Shown here piece by piece: positions 33,601 through 41,872 of a DNA stretch of 64,000 bases (positions are counted from its first letter, which is position 1; every line of letters begins with the position of its first letter). The notes below the pieces were generated by a model, which saw only the letters and a list, made by a program, of their open reading frames with translations, was not told where the DNA came from and made no database searches. This DNA comes from Haliclystus octoradiatus (taxonomy: Eukaryota; Cnidaria; Staurozoa; Stauromedusae; Haliclystidae), in the NCBI GenBank assembly GCA_916610825.1, contig OU744451.1, positions 13,623,405 to 13,687,404 of the forward strand, in the 5' to 3' direction. Position numbers and translations under genes: made by a program.

Positions 33601-36313
33601 AACACGTTCAAAAATCTTGGAAATTGTGGGGAGCAAAGAGATGGGACGATAGTTTGAAAAAAAATGTGGATAACCAGACTTGAAAAGTGGTAATATTTTA
33701 GCACATTTGAAAGTGTCAGGTATGTAACCAGATTGCAGTGAAATATTTATAAGGTAGATGAGAGGTGAAATCAAAGGCTCTTTGACCAATTTCAAACATT
33801 TGTTAGAGATTCCATCAAAACTAGTGCTTGATTTGTTTTTTAAATTTGAAATAATTTTGTTGACTGAAAAAGAAGAAACATGATTGAATTTGAACTTATT
33901 GCTCAAATTTTCTGGGAGGTACTTTGAAAAGTTTGTCGAAAATGAAAAATTTTGCTCTAGTTGAGGACCAACATTTGCAAAAAAAGAGTTAAAATTATTT
34001 GCAATTGTACCTTTGTCTAGAATTTTTCTTCCAGAAACAGAGAAGTAAGGAGGAAACCGATTACATTTTTTAACATGGCCAAGCAACTGATTAGTTACTT
34101 TCCACAACTGTCGTAGATTCTGCTTTGATGCTTCATAAAAATGATCCCAGTAAATTATTTTTGCTTTTCTGATCAGCTTTTGATAAATTTTAAGATAGTA
34201 CAGTGTTTAATCTTAGAATACTGGGTTTTGCAGGTAATAAATTTTTTGAATAATTTCTTTTTTGTGTGTCTTGAAATTAGCAATCCCTTTGTCATCCATG
34301 GCTGAATCTTATGATGTTTCTTATTCAGTTTAGTGGTGATTAGGGGAAATGAATCATTCAAATGTTGTTTAATGGTTTGCTCAAAACAATGAAAAGCTTG
34401 AGCAGGTTCAGATGGTAAGAACCAATTTTGCTCAGAAAGAAGATTTTCAAAACAAATCATATTTTGAGGTGACATATTCCGATAAGTGACTGTTAAAGAT
34501 TGTTTTAAAGTTATTTATTAAAGATGCATAAGGTGCTAAATGATCTGAGATTTCAGTAATTAAAGTTCCAGAGCTTATTGATCCTTTGAAGTTGGTAAAT
34601 ATATTATCAATTAATGTACATGTTTTGGTAGTAATGCGAGTTGGTTCAATGATAAGTGGAGATAGTTTGGAATCAAGCATAAAGTCAATCAATATTGCAG
34701 ATTTTGATGAGGTTGAAAGCATATCTACGTTGAAATCTCCAGCTAAAAATACGGTTTTCTTTTTAAGCTGGGATAATGTTGTGTTAAGATGAAGGAGAGC
34801 ATTGTTGAGTGTTGATTTCGGAGGAATATAAATAGAGAAAAAATAAAATTGTTGAGTCTCGACAGCTATTAGTTCAATGTCATCGGACATGATTGACAGG
34901 TCTTCACAAACAGAGAATGAAATTGATTGATGTATAGCAATAGCAACACCACCTCCTCTCTTACTTAATCTCTCATTTATAATCAAATCATAATTGGGAA
35001 TTTGAATGAATGAATTCTGCCATACTTCTTGTAAAGCAATAAGTTTGATGTCAGTGGTTACAAGCAAATCAGATAAAGATTCATGGTTTTTCAAAAGGCT
35101 TCTGACATTTTGAGACGCCAACGACATTGTAATGTGATTTACATTAATAGGGTCGACATAGCCTAATCTATTTATGGTATCCGCATTGTCGCTTTGTTTA
35201 TCAAGGTCATTACAGTCTGTCACGTTCATTGTTCATTGTCAAAAGATTGTTTACAACATTGAAAGAAAGAATTAATTTGGATTGTGAAAATGTGGAATTG
35301 CGAAATACATGATTGTTGGGTTTCGAAATGGGAACAAAGTCTAAAAGTTAAATTAAAAGCAAAATAATATACAAAATTAAAACAAGATAGATAAGCAAAA
35401 CTCATCGTAAACTTATGCAAAGTCCTCCAAATTCCATTCATTTGCAATTTCCACGGTAATCCCCTCATTTGTTTTGATATAAACCAATAAATCTTTCTTC
35501 CACGTGTTTTCAATTTTTTTCTTCCTCTTCAGAATGCGGCATTCGTAAAATAATTTAGCAGTCGCAGGTGGAAGGTCTTCAGAAATGTACAGGCCAGTGT
35601 CTTTTAAAAGCTTTCTTGACATGTATATTTGCCGGCGAATCCAAATATTGTTGAAGTTGATTAGAACTGTTGTTGGTGGTTTTGTCTTGGGTGGTTGTTG
35701 TTTATCGATGTTATCGGGGCTAGATAAACATGGCGTTTTCTGTCCATGAGAACCACGAGGGTTTAGTCTCCTGGCAGAAAAATCAGACGGTTTTAAAGCA
35801 ACCTTTAGCGTATCTTTTGCCATAGAAATTATCGCTTCGTCAGGATCTTTACTTTCATCTAGGCCGTCCAGCCTAAGGTTAGTTAATTTGCCACTTTTTT
35901 CTTTTGTATTTACTGCAATTTGTATTTGTACTTGTAGTCGTCTGATTTCATGATCTTGTCTGCACTGCCTGTCCTCTAATTGATGTATAAGCTCTGCTTG
36001 ACTGTTGTTGTGCTCTTTCAATTCCTCAATTTCTTTGTATATTGATTCAGTTGCAGTCTTCACAATGTTCTCAAGAGTTTATCTGAATTCAATAGATTGC
36101 AATGCGTCCATCAAGTCCGATTTCGTCAGTGCAGGTGAACCTTTCGCTGTATCATCTTTGTTAGCTGGCAGATGTGTTGTTTTTGTTGATGTTTTCCCTC
36201 GTGTCATTGTAGACATTTCAATTATAGTAATAACTAATATTAAATAACTTAAATTGAAATCATTTTATTAGAAATTATTCCACTTACTTCTTCATGATAA
36301 CCTCTTGGTCCAT
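19098..36313 (-). CDS. KNL1: KNL1-like kinetochore scaffold gene (multi-exon, incompletely assembled)
   Basis: KNL1 (CASC5/Spc105) docks PP1 and, through MELT motifs, the Bub3-Bub1 checkpoint proteins at kinetochores. I join exons 36288-36313, 31629-31685, 30433-30494, 29648-29700, 26710-28270, 26448-26498, 25774-25856, 24927-25016, 24696-24798, 24281-24324, 23208-23270 and 22397-22464; every border is GT/AG and all phases agree, giving 753 codons. Exons 20516-20705, 19555-19655 and 19098-19205 also chain in phase and resemble the C-terminal RWD part. Motifs are RVSF at residues 18-21 followed by IKVF (28-30), MDLT 101-104, SILK 174-177, MELT 220-223 and MELS 266-269. A single giant MELT exon between small ones matches known KNL1 genes. 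At least one exon between 22397 and 20705 and the terminal exon are unplaced. The start codon lies 2 bp after a good acceptor, so an upstream 5' exon probably exists. Confidence 0.65.
19555..19655 (-). CDS. KNL1: KNL1-like gene, RWD-like exon
   Basis: It lies between acceptor GTTTTTAG and donor GTAACA, phase 0 in and 2 out. It reads LIDQLSDTIASYRPMLKDLS, like the long helix of the first RWD unit in KNL1. Confidence 0.5.
20053..20328. repeat. Large imperfect palindrome (fold-back element)
   Basis: Core arms 20093-20162 and 20191-20260 are near-perfect inverted repeats of about 70 bp. Outer arms ACTTCATAGTAATGATATG (20053-20071) and its inverse (20310-20328) continue the pairing. The loop is about 28 bp. 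It lies in an intron of the KNL1-like gene and is probably a fold-back MITE; no target duplication was resolved. Confidence 0.85.
20516..20705 (-). CDS. KNL1: KNL1-like gene, RWD-like exon
   Basis: It lies between acceptor GTGCTATAG and donor GTATGT, phase 2 in and 0 out, and is open for 63 codons. It contains FFGRKVVHVLITAMETVITN and ends NVNDLPM, which leads directly into the helix of 19555-19655 as in KNL1 proteins. Confidence 0.5.
21017..21070 (-). CDS. Possible small exon of the KNL1-like gene
   Basis: It is a 54-bp segment between acceptor ATCACACAG and a strong GTAAGT donor. Two frames are open (NRIILTSSNLVEWRLSLP or QNNPHVIKSCRVETVPA). Neither joins exon 22397-22464 directly without a further exon or a shifted acceptor. 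Confidence 0.3.
21258..21390. mobile_element. 117-bp hAT-type MITE with 8-bp TSD
   Basis: The element 21266-21382 starts CAGGGTCCAAC and ends GTCGGACCCTG (inverted termini) and is flanked by the exact 8-bp duplication GTAGTATG (21258-21265, 21383-21390). Related copies are at 49600-49803 and, truncated, near 31300-31345. Confidence 0.85.
22397..22464 (-). CDS. KNL1: KNL1-like gene, exon 12 (coiled-coil)
   Basis: Acceptor CTATGTAG, donor GTAAGC, phase 0 in and 2 out. Reads DNLLEDKLSLEKILEAELKQ, a heptad-like helix. Confidence 0.6.
22669..23038. repeat. Probable small element with GGGTAACTCC ends
   Basis: The ends GGGTAACTCC and GGAGTTACCC are inverted repeats around about 350 bp containing several spaced copies of CTACCCAAAAAG-like words. 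It is non-coding, in an intron of the KNL1-like gene. No clear target duplication. Confidence 0.4.
23208..23270 (-). CDS. KNL1: KNL1-like gene, exon 11
   Basis: Acceptor CTTTCCAG, donor GTATAA, phase 0 on both sides, 21 codons reading SISINQTASEEIKDENRTHD and one more residue. Confidence 0.55.
24281..24324 (-). CDS. KNL1: KNL1-like gene, exon 10
   Basis: Acceptor TTTGTGAACAG, strong donor GTAAGT, phase 1 in and 0 out. Reads HHSSPGVLSSPANT. Confidence 0.55.
24626..24680. repeat. (TTA)n microsatellite
   Basis: About 18 uninterrupted ATT/TTA units lie in the intron 15 bp from the donor of exon 24696-24798. The polyisoleucine frame across it is an artefact. Confidence 0.95.
24696..24798 (-). 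CDS. KNL1: KNL1-like gene, exon 9
   Basis: Acceptor GTACTTTTCAG, donor GTAATG, phase 0 in and 1 out. It has a helix-rich reading including QQDRVLSILKKAVQQKLEL. Confidence 0.6.
24927..25016 (-). CDS. KNL1: KNL1-like gene, exon 8
   Basis: Acceptor TATTTTTCAG, donor GTAGGC, phase 0 on both sides, 30 codons starting SQINEVLTSTPVW. Confidence 0.5.
25774..25856 (-). CDS. KNL1: KNL1-like gene, exon 7
   Basis: Acceptor TTATTTTAG, donor AAG/GTATTT, phase 1 in and 0 out. Reads LHQTTPIVKLYDVITPSIKR and a basic end. The donor choice is the weakest point: the frame stays open for another 35 codons. Confidence 0.5.
26011..26028. repeat. Poly-G run
   Basis: Thirteen consecutive G, then AGGGG, in an intron of the KNL1-like gene. 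It is a simple repeat and could adopt G-rich structures. Confidence 0.8.
26448..26498 (-). CDS. KNL1: KNL1-like gene, exon 6
   Basis: Acceptor CATTTTTAG, donor GTGAGT, phase 1 on both sides. Reads CDQQLDSPETPVPAVR. Confidence 0.6.
26710..28270 (-). CDS. KNL1: KNL1-like gene, giant exon 5 with MELT-like and SILK motifs
   Basis: 1561 bp between acceptor TAAATTTCAG and donor GTAAGA, fully open, phase 0 in and 1 out. It encodes a long Ser/Thr/Asn-rich, presumably disordered region, as expected of the KNL1 motif array. Visible motifs are SDMDLT, PKSILK (PP1-binding SILK type), ESMELTE and KMELS. In the second half three copies of a 53-57-residue repeat begin WPLADHS, WPLTDYS and WSLADNS and each contain IDVP or IDLP. 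No globular domain is apparent. Confidence 0.75.
29116..29282. repeat. Dispersed repeat, inverted copy of 37367-37518
   Basis: The reverse complement of this stretch, in an intron of the KNL1-like gene, matches the sequence that flanks the Gypsy insertion at 37.4-37.5 kb and continues briefly after it at 41878-41895, at roughly 80-85 percent by eye. It is an unclassified repeat family. Confidence 0.7.
29648..29700 (-). CDS. KNL1: KNL1-like gene, exon 4
   Basis: Acceptor TTTCTAAAG, donor GTAAGC, phase 1 in and 0 out. Reads LSNLISAGFSQQIEGGL. Confidence 0.6.
30433..30494 (-). CDS. KNL1: KNL1-like gene, exon 3
   Basis: Acceptor TATCATCTTAG, donor GTATGG, phase 2 in and 1 out. Reads VFEKDWSDDQRHPLQELSRN. 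Together with the previous exon it forms IKVF directly after RVSF, the arrangement seen in vertebrate KNL1. Confidence 0.7.
31300..31345. mobile_element. Truncated copy of the CAGGGTCC MITE family
   Basis: TCCGGAAATCTAGTTG, then GCAGGGTTTTGTC, matches the interior-to-end part of the 49600-49803 element. No intact terminus or duplication. Confidence 0.5.
31629..31685 (-). CDS. KNL1: KNL1-like gene, exon 2 with RVSF PP1-docking motif
   Basis: Acceptor CATTTTGCAG, donor GTGAGC, phase 2 on both sides. Reads TSRRRSSRRVSFAEKEQIK. RRVSFA is the N-terminal PP1-binding motif of KNL1; its serine lies in a basic context suited to Aurora B phosphorylation (family knowledge). Confidence 0.7.
32598..35229 (-). 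pseudogene. LINE ORF2: endonuclease and reverse transcriptase, frameshifted
   Basis: Four open pieces in alternating frames: 35229-34447 (apurinic-like endonuclease with SLASQNVRSL, LQEVWQ and LAGDFNVD), 34475-34173, 34107-32929 (reverse transcriptase with NYRPISLLPTISKIFE, SCGVPQGSILGPLLF and the catalytic FADD) and 33041-32598 (thumb region, LLGVMIDNKLNW). In an active element this would be one frame, so at least three indels have broken it. Confidence 0.88.
35413..36216 (-). pseudogene. LINE ORF1, coiled-coil RNA-binding protein with premature stop
   Basis: The frame starts at ATG 36216 (MSTMTRGKTS) and continues to 35413 but has an in-frame TAA after SIEFR, near 36080. After the stop come a coiled coil (IEELKEHNNSQAELIHQLED), a link with LRLDGLDES and a C-terminal half like Transposase_22/L1-type ORF1 (YISEDLPPATAKLFYECRIL). 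It presumably bound element RNA. The start was chosen because it restores the region upstream of the stop in the same frame. Confidence 0.75.
36288..36313 (-). CDS. KNL1: KNL1-like gene, first coding exon found
   Basis: 26 coding bases from ATG (36313-36311), reading MDQEVIMK plus two bases, before a perfect GTAAGT donor. The ATG follows an excellent acceptor (TTCTTTCTTTCAG, then AT), so transcription starts further upstream and the exon may even be internal. Confidence 0.6.
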
Positions 36314-36539
36314 ATCTGAAAGAAAGAAATTATTGTCATTCTATTGAACACTGTAGATAATTTTTTCAGCAATTAAATCAAACATTAGTGGTAAGCTACT
36401 GTAATTGGCTGAACTGTAAGAACATATTGGTGTAGACCTTTGGGTTTAAGTACTCGTTAAGCCTATGTTTACCTGATTAGGGTTCATCCATAAAGTATAC
36501 ATGTATGCTACTCAGTTAATGCGGACATACCAAAAGCAG

Positions 36540-37020
36540 ATCTCTCAGCCTTGTTCAACAAAAATGAGGGAGATTCCTATGGAGCCGACGCAAAGGGGTG
36601 TCTCATTCTAGGCGGATCAGCATGCTCCCCCCAAAACATTGTGGAAATACAATATGCCCATAAGCTTCCCTTGACAACTTTTATAATTTTTTTGATTCTA
36701 CATACAGTCTGTACACATTAATTCTCATTTCATGAAAAAACAAACATTTTATAGGCTTGTCAACAATAAGAAAGCAACGATTCACACATTTTCCACACAA
36801 TTTTACGAAAGAACAATCAGGAGAATGTTATTCTTGGTTGTTTATCGGCATTTTAGAGTTGACAAATTTATGATTTCAAACAAATTACAAAATAATTTGT
36901 TGGTTAATTGATTTGTTTAGAAAGATGAGAAAAAGCGGGAGAAATCTTTCTAATACGGGAGAGAAGGAGAAAACCCTAAAAAGCAGGAGACTCCCGTCTG
37001 ATGGGGGAGGGTTGAGAGCT
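36540..37020. other. Non-coding, repeat-like
   Basis: No open frame of note. GGGAGA/CTCCCG-rich words occur at both ends (near 36570 and 36960-37010), suggesting a decayed repeat, but no clear termini. Confidence 0.3.
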
Positions 37021-37366
37021 TTGCCAAAAGATGGCCTATAGCTGAACACAGGAGGAAGGGGGTGTCAAATATTCAAACATTTATTGTGTCAATGCCTATA
37101 ATTATTACTATTTAGATCTATTTACTTAATTTACAACATATTAGCTAGTGTTTGCATACCTAGGCTACCAATTCTTCTATTGATTAATACGCTAGGTGAG
37201 ACCAGGGGGACTTGGACCTAGGGAGACATGGGACAAAGTGTTCCTGATTACCCATGTAAATTATCTTCTAATATGCTGTATATCACTTCATTTCAAGTTG
37301 TTTCCCTAAATTTCAATAATCAACAATAACTAATTGTCAAAAACATTGGTTTACTAGCTTTAGATG

Positions 37367-37518
37367 ATCGTCATACATTTTGCGACTGCTCTTTTGATTC
37401 AATTAACTTTAGAATAAGTGTTGAATTTCAATTTTGAAAGGTTCCATTGCAACGGTTTCACTTTGATGAATCATTTGATATAAAAATTTGGTATACATTC
37501 CTGTTGACGAAGAGGAGT
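37367..37518. repeat. Dispersed repeat interrupted by the Gypsy element
   Basis: It matches the reverse complement of 29116-29282, and the match resumes at 41878-41895 after the Gypsy element, confirming the insertion point. Confidence 0.7.
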
Positions 37519-37663
37519 TGTTGAGTGAGACTACACGAGAAGGAGGCCCGGTGGGCAGGAGTTAGACAAGAGAATATGGCTGATTAGCAACTTGTATTAT
37601 TCTATGTGTATGATCTTTATCTTGCAATATCTTCGTAATCCTTGTAAACAGAAGCACACAACA
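37519..37663 (+). repeat. Gypsy 5' LTR
   Basis: 145 bp, starting TGTTGAGTGAGACTAC and ending AGCACACAACA. It differs from 41728-41872 at two bases. Confidence 0.92.
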
Positions 37664-37748
37664 TGGTACCAGAAGTGGAGTGATAATAAAATTATTAGTT
37701 CTGAAAACATTTTACATAAAATATTGTGATATTTAAAGTTATTAAAAG

Positions 37749-38531
37749 ATGCTGACAAGAGGTAATACAAGCAATTCAGATCAAAACGAAGGAAATTCAA
37801 ATATATTTGGTTTGGGAAGTCTAAAACTGCCACAGCCTCTATCACTTTTAGAAAACAAAGTAGAAAACTCGAGAATATTCAAACAAGGGTGGGACAATTA
37901 TGTATTACTAAGTAATATTGATTCCAAAGATAACAGGTTTCAGGTAGCTGTCTTTGAAAACTGTTTAGCTGATGATGCACTAACTATTTGCAATAGTTTT
38001 TCTTACACAACACAAAAAGAAAATAGAACAATACAAGAAATCATCACAAAGTTTGATGAATTTGCGATAGGACAAGTAAATGAAACCATGGAAAGATACA
38101 CATTCCATAACAGAAAACAGAGAGAAGATGAAGAATTTGAGCAGTTTTTAGCAGATATACATCGTTTAGCCAAAACATGTCAATTCTTTAAGACATGTAT
38201 CGATTCCGTGATAAGAGATCAGATAATTGTCGGCATTCATAAAAAGGAAACACGTGAAGATCTATTGAAAATACGAAAACTTGATATAAAACAATGCATA
38301 GACATATGCCATGCTGCGCAATCTGCAGCAGCTCACACTAGATCGTTAATGTCAACGGATACAATAGACAAGATTACAGATTACCATAAGCAAACAAAAC
38401 CAAAAACACAGATGACATGCAAGTTTTGTGGTTATCAGCATCTAGTAGTGAGGAAGACTGCACAAGTAGCTCTGCATACGAATGGTGTAACGCAATATGT
38501 AATTCCACACCGAGACGAAAAAAGATGCTAA
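37749..38531 (+). CDS. Gypsy gag
   Basis: 260 residues forming the capsid-like part (WDNYVLLSNIDSKDNRFQV to YTFHNRKQREDEEFEQFL), ending with the first half of a zinc knuckle, CKFCGYQH. The remaining cysteines of the knuckle are encoded in the next frame (-1), where pol begins. Either a programmed -1 frameshift or an indel links the two. Confidence 0.8.
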   Translation: MLTRGNTSNSDQNEGNSNIFGLGSLKLPQPLSLLENKVENSRIFKQGWDNYVLLSNIDSKDNRFQVAVFENCLADDALTICNSFSYTTQKENRTIQEIITKFDEFAIGQVNETMERYTFHNRKQREDEEFEQFLADIHRLAKTCQFFKTCIDSVIRDQIIVGIHKKETREDLLKIRKLDIKQCIDICHAAQSAAAHTRSLMSTDTIDKITDYHKQTKPKTQMTCKFCGYQHLVVRKTAQVALHTNGVTQYVIPHRDEKRC

Positions 38532-40999
38532 AATGCCGAATGCTGGTGGAAGGAAAAACAATAATTTTCCAAATCGACACAGGTGCTTCAATAAATATGA
38601 TCCCAGAAAAGTATGCATCAAAGATAGAACCATACACTGGAGTTCTCAAAATGTGGAACCAGACAATCCACCATCCAGTAGGCGCTAGTCGAATGAGAGT
38701 AGTCAATCCTAATAATGAAATACGATATTCAGTTCCATTTATCGTATTCAAAGATGATGAACGTCAACCAATTCTAGGTTATCAAACCTTTTTACAAATG
38801 GGATTAATTATAGTCAAACACAAAAATTGTGACATTGTAGCAACAGTAAACACAGAACAACAATTCAGTCAAGTTTTTGATGAAGGCATTGGTGAGCTCC
38901 CAGGTATACAGCACCTCAAGATAAAGAAAGATGTCCAGCCAGTTGTCATGCCAAGTCGTAGAGTGCCGATATCTATTCGATCAAAGTTGAAAGAAGAACT
39001 TGATCGCTTAGTAAAACTAGATGTCATATCTCCCATTGAAGAACCAACAAAATGGGTAAGCCAAATTGTAATTACTCCTAAAAAGTCAGGAAAACTCAGA
39101 ATATGCATAGACCCTCATGCACTGAACAAAGCACTTCTTCGAGAACATTACACATTGCCTATATTGGATGATGTCCTACATAACATGCGGAATTCCACAG
39201 TATTCTCCAAGGCTGATCTATCATCTGGATACTGGCATGTAAAGTTAGATGAAGATTCCAGTCGGTTAACGACAGTTCAAACATGTTATGGTAGATATTA
39301 TTGGAATCGTCTGCCGTTTGGTCTCAATGTCTCGTCAGAAATATTCCAGCGAAAATTGCTGGAAGCCTTCACAGATCTTCCTGGTGTTGTCTGTATTGCC
39401 GATGATGTAGTAATACATGGCTCAACCACAGAAGAACACAATTCTCGATTAACACAATTTCTCAATCGGTGTCAAGATGTTGGTATCAAACTCAACTCAG
39501 AAAAGATGCTTTACAATATGGACCAAATTACATTCATGGGACACCAGATCACAAGTGCTGGTTTGAGCGCAGATCCTGAAAAGATATCTGCTATCTGCGC
39601 TATGAAAAGTCCAACAAACAAAGAAGAATTGAGAAGGTTTTTAGGGATAGTCAACTATTTAGCACGGTTCATCAAGAACTCAACACAAATCTTGAAGCCA
39701 TTACAAAATCTGTTGAAGAATGATGTTCCTTGGAATTGGTCTAGCGAAGAAGACAATGCATTCAAACTCATCACAAAGAAACTAACTTCAGCACCTGTAC
39801 TGGCATTCTATGACCCAAACAAAGAACTGGTAATAGAAAACGATGCATGTGAATATGGGGTAGGCAGCGCAATGCTACAAGATGGCCACCCTATTGCTTA
39901 TTCAAGCAGAACCCTAACAGAAACAGAACAACGATATGCTCAAATTGAAAAAGAAATGTTGGCTGTCGTGTTCGGCCTAGAAAAATTTCATCATTTTACG
40001 TATGGACGTCCAGTTAAAGTGATAACTGATCACAAACCACTGGTTGCTATCAGTAACAAGCCTTTATACAAAGTACCAAAAAGATTACAAAATCTATTGC
40101 TTCGTGCATTAAACTATTCGTACAAGCTAATATATCAACCTGGAACATCGATTCCTGTTGCTGACGCATTATCACGCTCACCTGTTGAAGAGACATCTTA
40201 CATCTATCCCAACCTGCACAATATAACTCTCCATCCGATGACAAATGGAAAACTGGACGAAGTTCGTGTCGCAACAGTGAAAGACCCAGTCATGGTGGCT
40301 TTAGGAGAAGTCATCAGGAAAGGTTGGCCAGGAAACAAACATGAGCTCCCTTTAGCAGTAACACCATACCATAGTTACCGGGATGAGCTGACTATTCAAG
40401 ATGGTATCATTTATCGTGGAGAGCGCATAATAATTCCAACTAACATGCGAAAAGAAATGAAAGACAAAGTGCATGCTGGCCATTTGGGTATCAATTCCTG
40501 TCTGCGTCGCGCACGTGAACTTATTTATTGGCCTGGGATGTCATCTGAAATCAGACAATTCATTGAGAAATGTGGAACATGTGCAACTTACTGTGATAAA
40601 CAACCGACAGAACCAGTAATTAATACAGAGGTGCCAATAGCACCATGGAAAAAGATTGCATCAGATCTGTTCTCCTGGGGTGGTCGTGATTACCTCATAA
40701 CTGTGGACTGTTACAGCAACCTATTTGAAATTGATCGCATGCATGACACAACTGCAAAAACACTCATTGCAAAAACAAAGTCACATTGTGCTCGTTATGG
40801 GATTCCTGAAATTATTATTTCTGACTATGGATCACAGTACACATCCAAAAATTTCAAAGATTTCATAGATACATGGAAATTATCCCACGAAAAGAGCAGT
40901 CCAGGAAACAAGCGTGCTAATGGCGCTGCAGAAGCAGCAGTGAAGATTGCAAAACGTCTGATGAGAAAATGTAAAGCTTCAGGACAAGACCCATTTTAG
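38417..40999 (+). CDS. Gypsy pol: protease, RT, RNase H, integrase (C-terminus shifted)
   Basis: About 860 codons. In order: end of the zinc knuckle, protease with IDTGASINMIP, reverse transcriptase with LPFGLN and IADD (about residue 327), RNase H (DACEYGVGSAML...ITDHKPL), HHCC integrase finger (HAGHLGIN...CGTC) and integrase core (VDCYSN, ISDYGSQYTS, then a Glu in NGAAEAAV). A one-base loss near 40985-40999 creates TAG; the remainder continues in another frame at 41035. The element would need that shift repaired to make complete integrase. Confidence 0.88.
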   Translation: MQVLWLSASSSEEDCTSSSAYEWCNAICNSTPRRKKMLKCRMLVEGKTIIFQIDTGASINMIPEKYASKIEPYTGVLKMWNQTIHHPVGASRMRVVNPNNEIRYSVPFIVFKDDERQPILGYQTFLQMGLIIVKHKNCDIVATVNTEQQFSQVFDEGIGELPGIQHLKIKKDVQPVVMPSRRVPISIRSKLKEELDRLVKLDVISPIEEPTKWVSQIVITPKKSGKLRICIDPHALNKALLREHYTLPILDDVLHNMRNSTVFSKADLSSGYWHVKLDEDSSRLTTVQTCYGRYYWNRLPFGLNVSSEIFQRKLLEAFTDLPGVVCIADDVVIHGSTTEEHNSRLTQFLNRCQDVGIKLNSEKMLYNMDQITFMGHQITSAGLSADPEKISAICAMKSPTNKEELRRFLGIVNYLARFIKNSTQILKPLQNLLKNDVPWNWSSEEDNAFKLITKKLTSAPVLAFYDPNKELVIENDACEYGVGSAMLQDGHPIAYSSRTLTETEQRYAQIEKEMLAVVFGLEKFHHFTYGRPVKVITDHKPLVAISNKPLYKVPKRLQNLLLRALNYSYKLIYQPGTSIPVADALSRSPVEETSYIYPNLHNITLHPMTNGKLDEVRVATVKDPVMVALGEVIRKGWPGNKHELPLAVTPYHSYRDELTIQDGIIYRGERIIIPTNMRKEMKDKVHAGHLGINSCLRRARELIYWPGMSSEIRQFIEKCGTCATYCDKQPTEPVINTEVPIAPWKKIASDLFSWGGRDYLITVDCYSNLFEIDRMHDTTAKTLIAKTKSHCARYGIPEIIISDYGSQYTSKNFKDFIDTWKLSHEKSSPGNKRANGAAEAAVKIAKRLMRKCKASGQDPF

Positions 41000-41619
41000 G
41001 GCTTCTAAACATCCGCAATTCACCAACTGCAAGCATGAACTCCAGCCCAGCACAAAGACTCCTTGGACGAAGAACACAAACAAGTATTCCGACTGCAACT
41101 CAACGTTTAGAACATCGTCCTCCCAACCCAATCATAGAAGCTGCATCCAAACAAATAAAAAACTTGAAAGCAACCAAAGAAACCAACAACAACCTTCCTC
41201 TCCGAGAGAAGGGCGATACGGTACGCATGCAACCACTGGAAGACCACCAGCGCGAATGGAGGGAAGCTGTAGTGTCAAAGTGTTTGACTGGGAGGGCGTA
41301 TGAAGTCATGACCCAAGATGGTAAGAAGTATCGTCGTACAAGACATCACCTCAGAAAAAAGACCATTTCGAGTCATTCAATGCCAACCAATGAAAGATCA
41401 CATCAATCACATGATCCAATTTTAACAGATAACACAGCTAACGAGCATCCAAAAGCAGGCAGTCAACAAACAATCCCAAATGAAGACATCAGAAGAAGAA
41501 AAACAACCAGACAACACAAAAGTGGGTCAATATGTGAGAGTGATCAAGACTCCTGCTCGTTTCAAATAATGACTAACAATATAGTATACATGACAATACT
41601 TGAAAGAGATGATGTATGA
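41000..41619 (+). pseudogene. Gypsy pol C-terminal part, out of frame
   Basis: The integrase tail continues with LLNIRNSPTASMNSSPAQRL and ends in a basic, low-complexity region. It is separated from the upstream frame by the frameshift at about 40990. Confidence 0.7.
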
Positions 41620-41727
41620 ATAGAAAAATAATAAATAAATCAAAAAAATAAATTAACAAAAGTAATATGATACTAACATGAACAATATTTGGAATTATAA
41701 CATTGTAACAATCTATAAAGAGGAGGA

Positions 41728-41872
41728 TGTTGAGTGAGACTACATGAGAAGGAGGCCCGGTGGGCAGGAGTTAGACAAGAGAATATGGCTGATTAGAAAC
41801 TTGTATTATTCTATGTGTATGATCTTTATCTTGCAATATCTTCGTAATCCTTGTAAACAGAAGCACACAACA
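41728..41872 (+). repeat. Gypsy 3' LTR
   Basis: 145-bp direct repeat of 37519-37663, followed by the duplication GGAGT. Confidence 0.92.

Larger units (their letters stand above)
31995..36250 (-). mobile_element. Non-LTR retrotransposon (CR1/L2/Jockey-type LINE), decayed
   Basis: ORF1 (36216-35413) is followed by ORF2 with endonuclease and reverse transcriptase, ending in a short TAGATAGATA microsatellite tail near 32000. This order and tail fit the CR1/L2/Jockey group; the exact clade is uncertain. It is close to full length but carries a stop and several frameshifts. It lies in the first visible intron of the KNL1-like gene, in the same direction, and its 5' end is within about 40-70 bp of that exon's donor. 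Confidence 0.85.
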
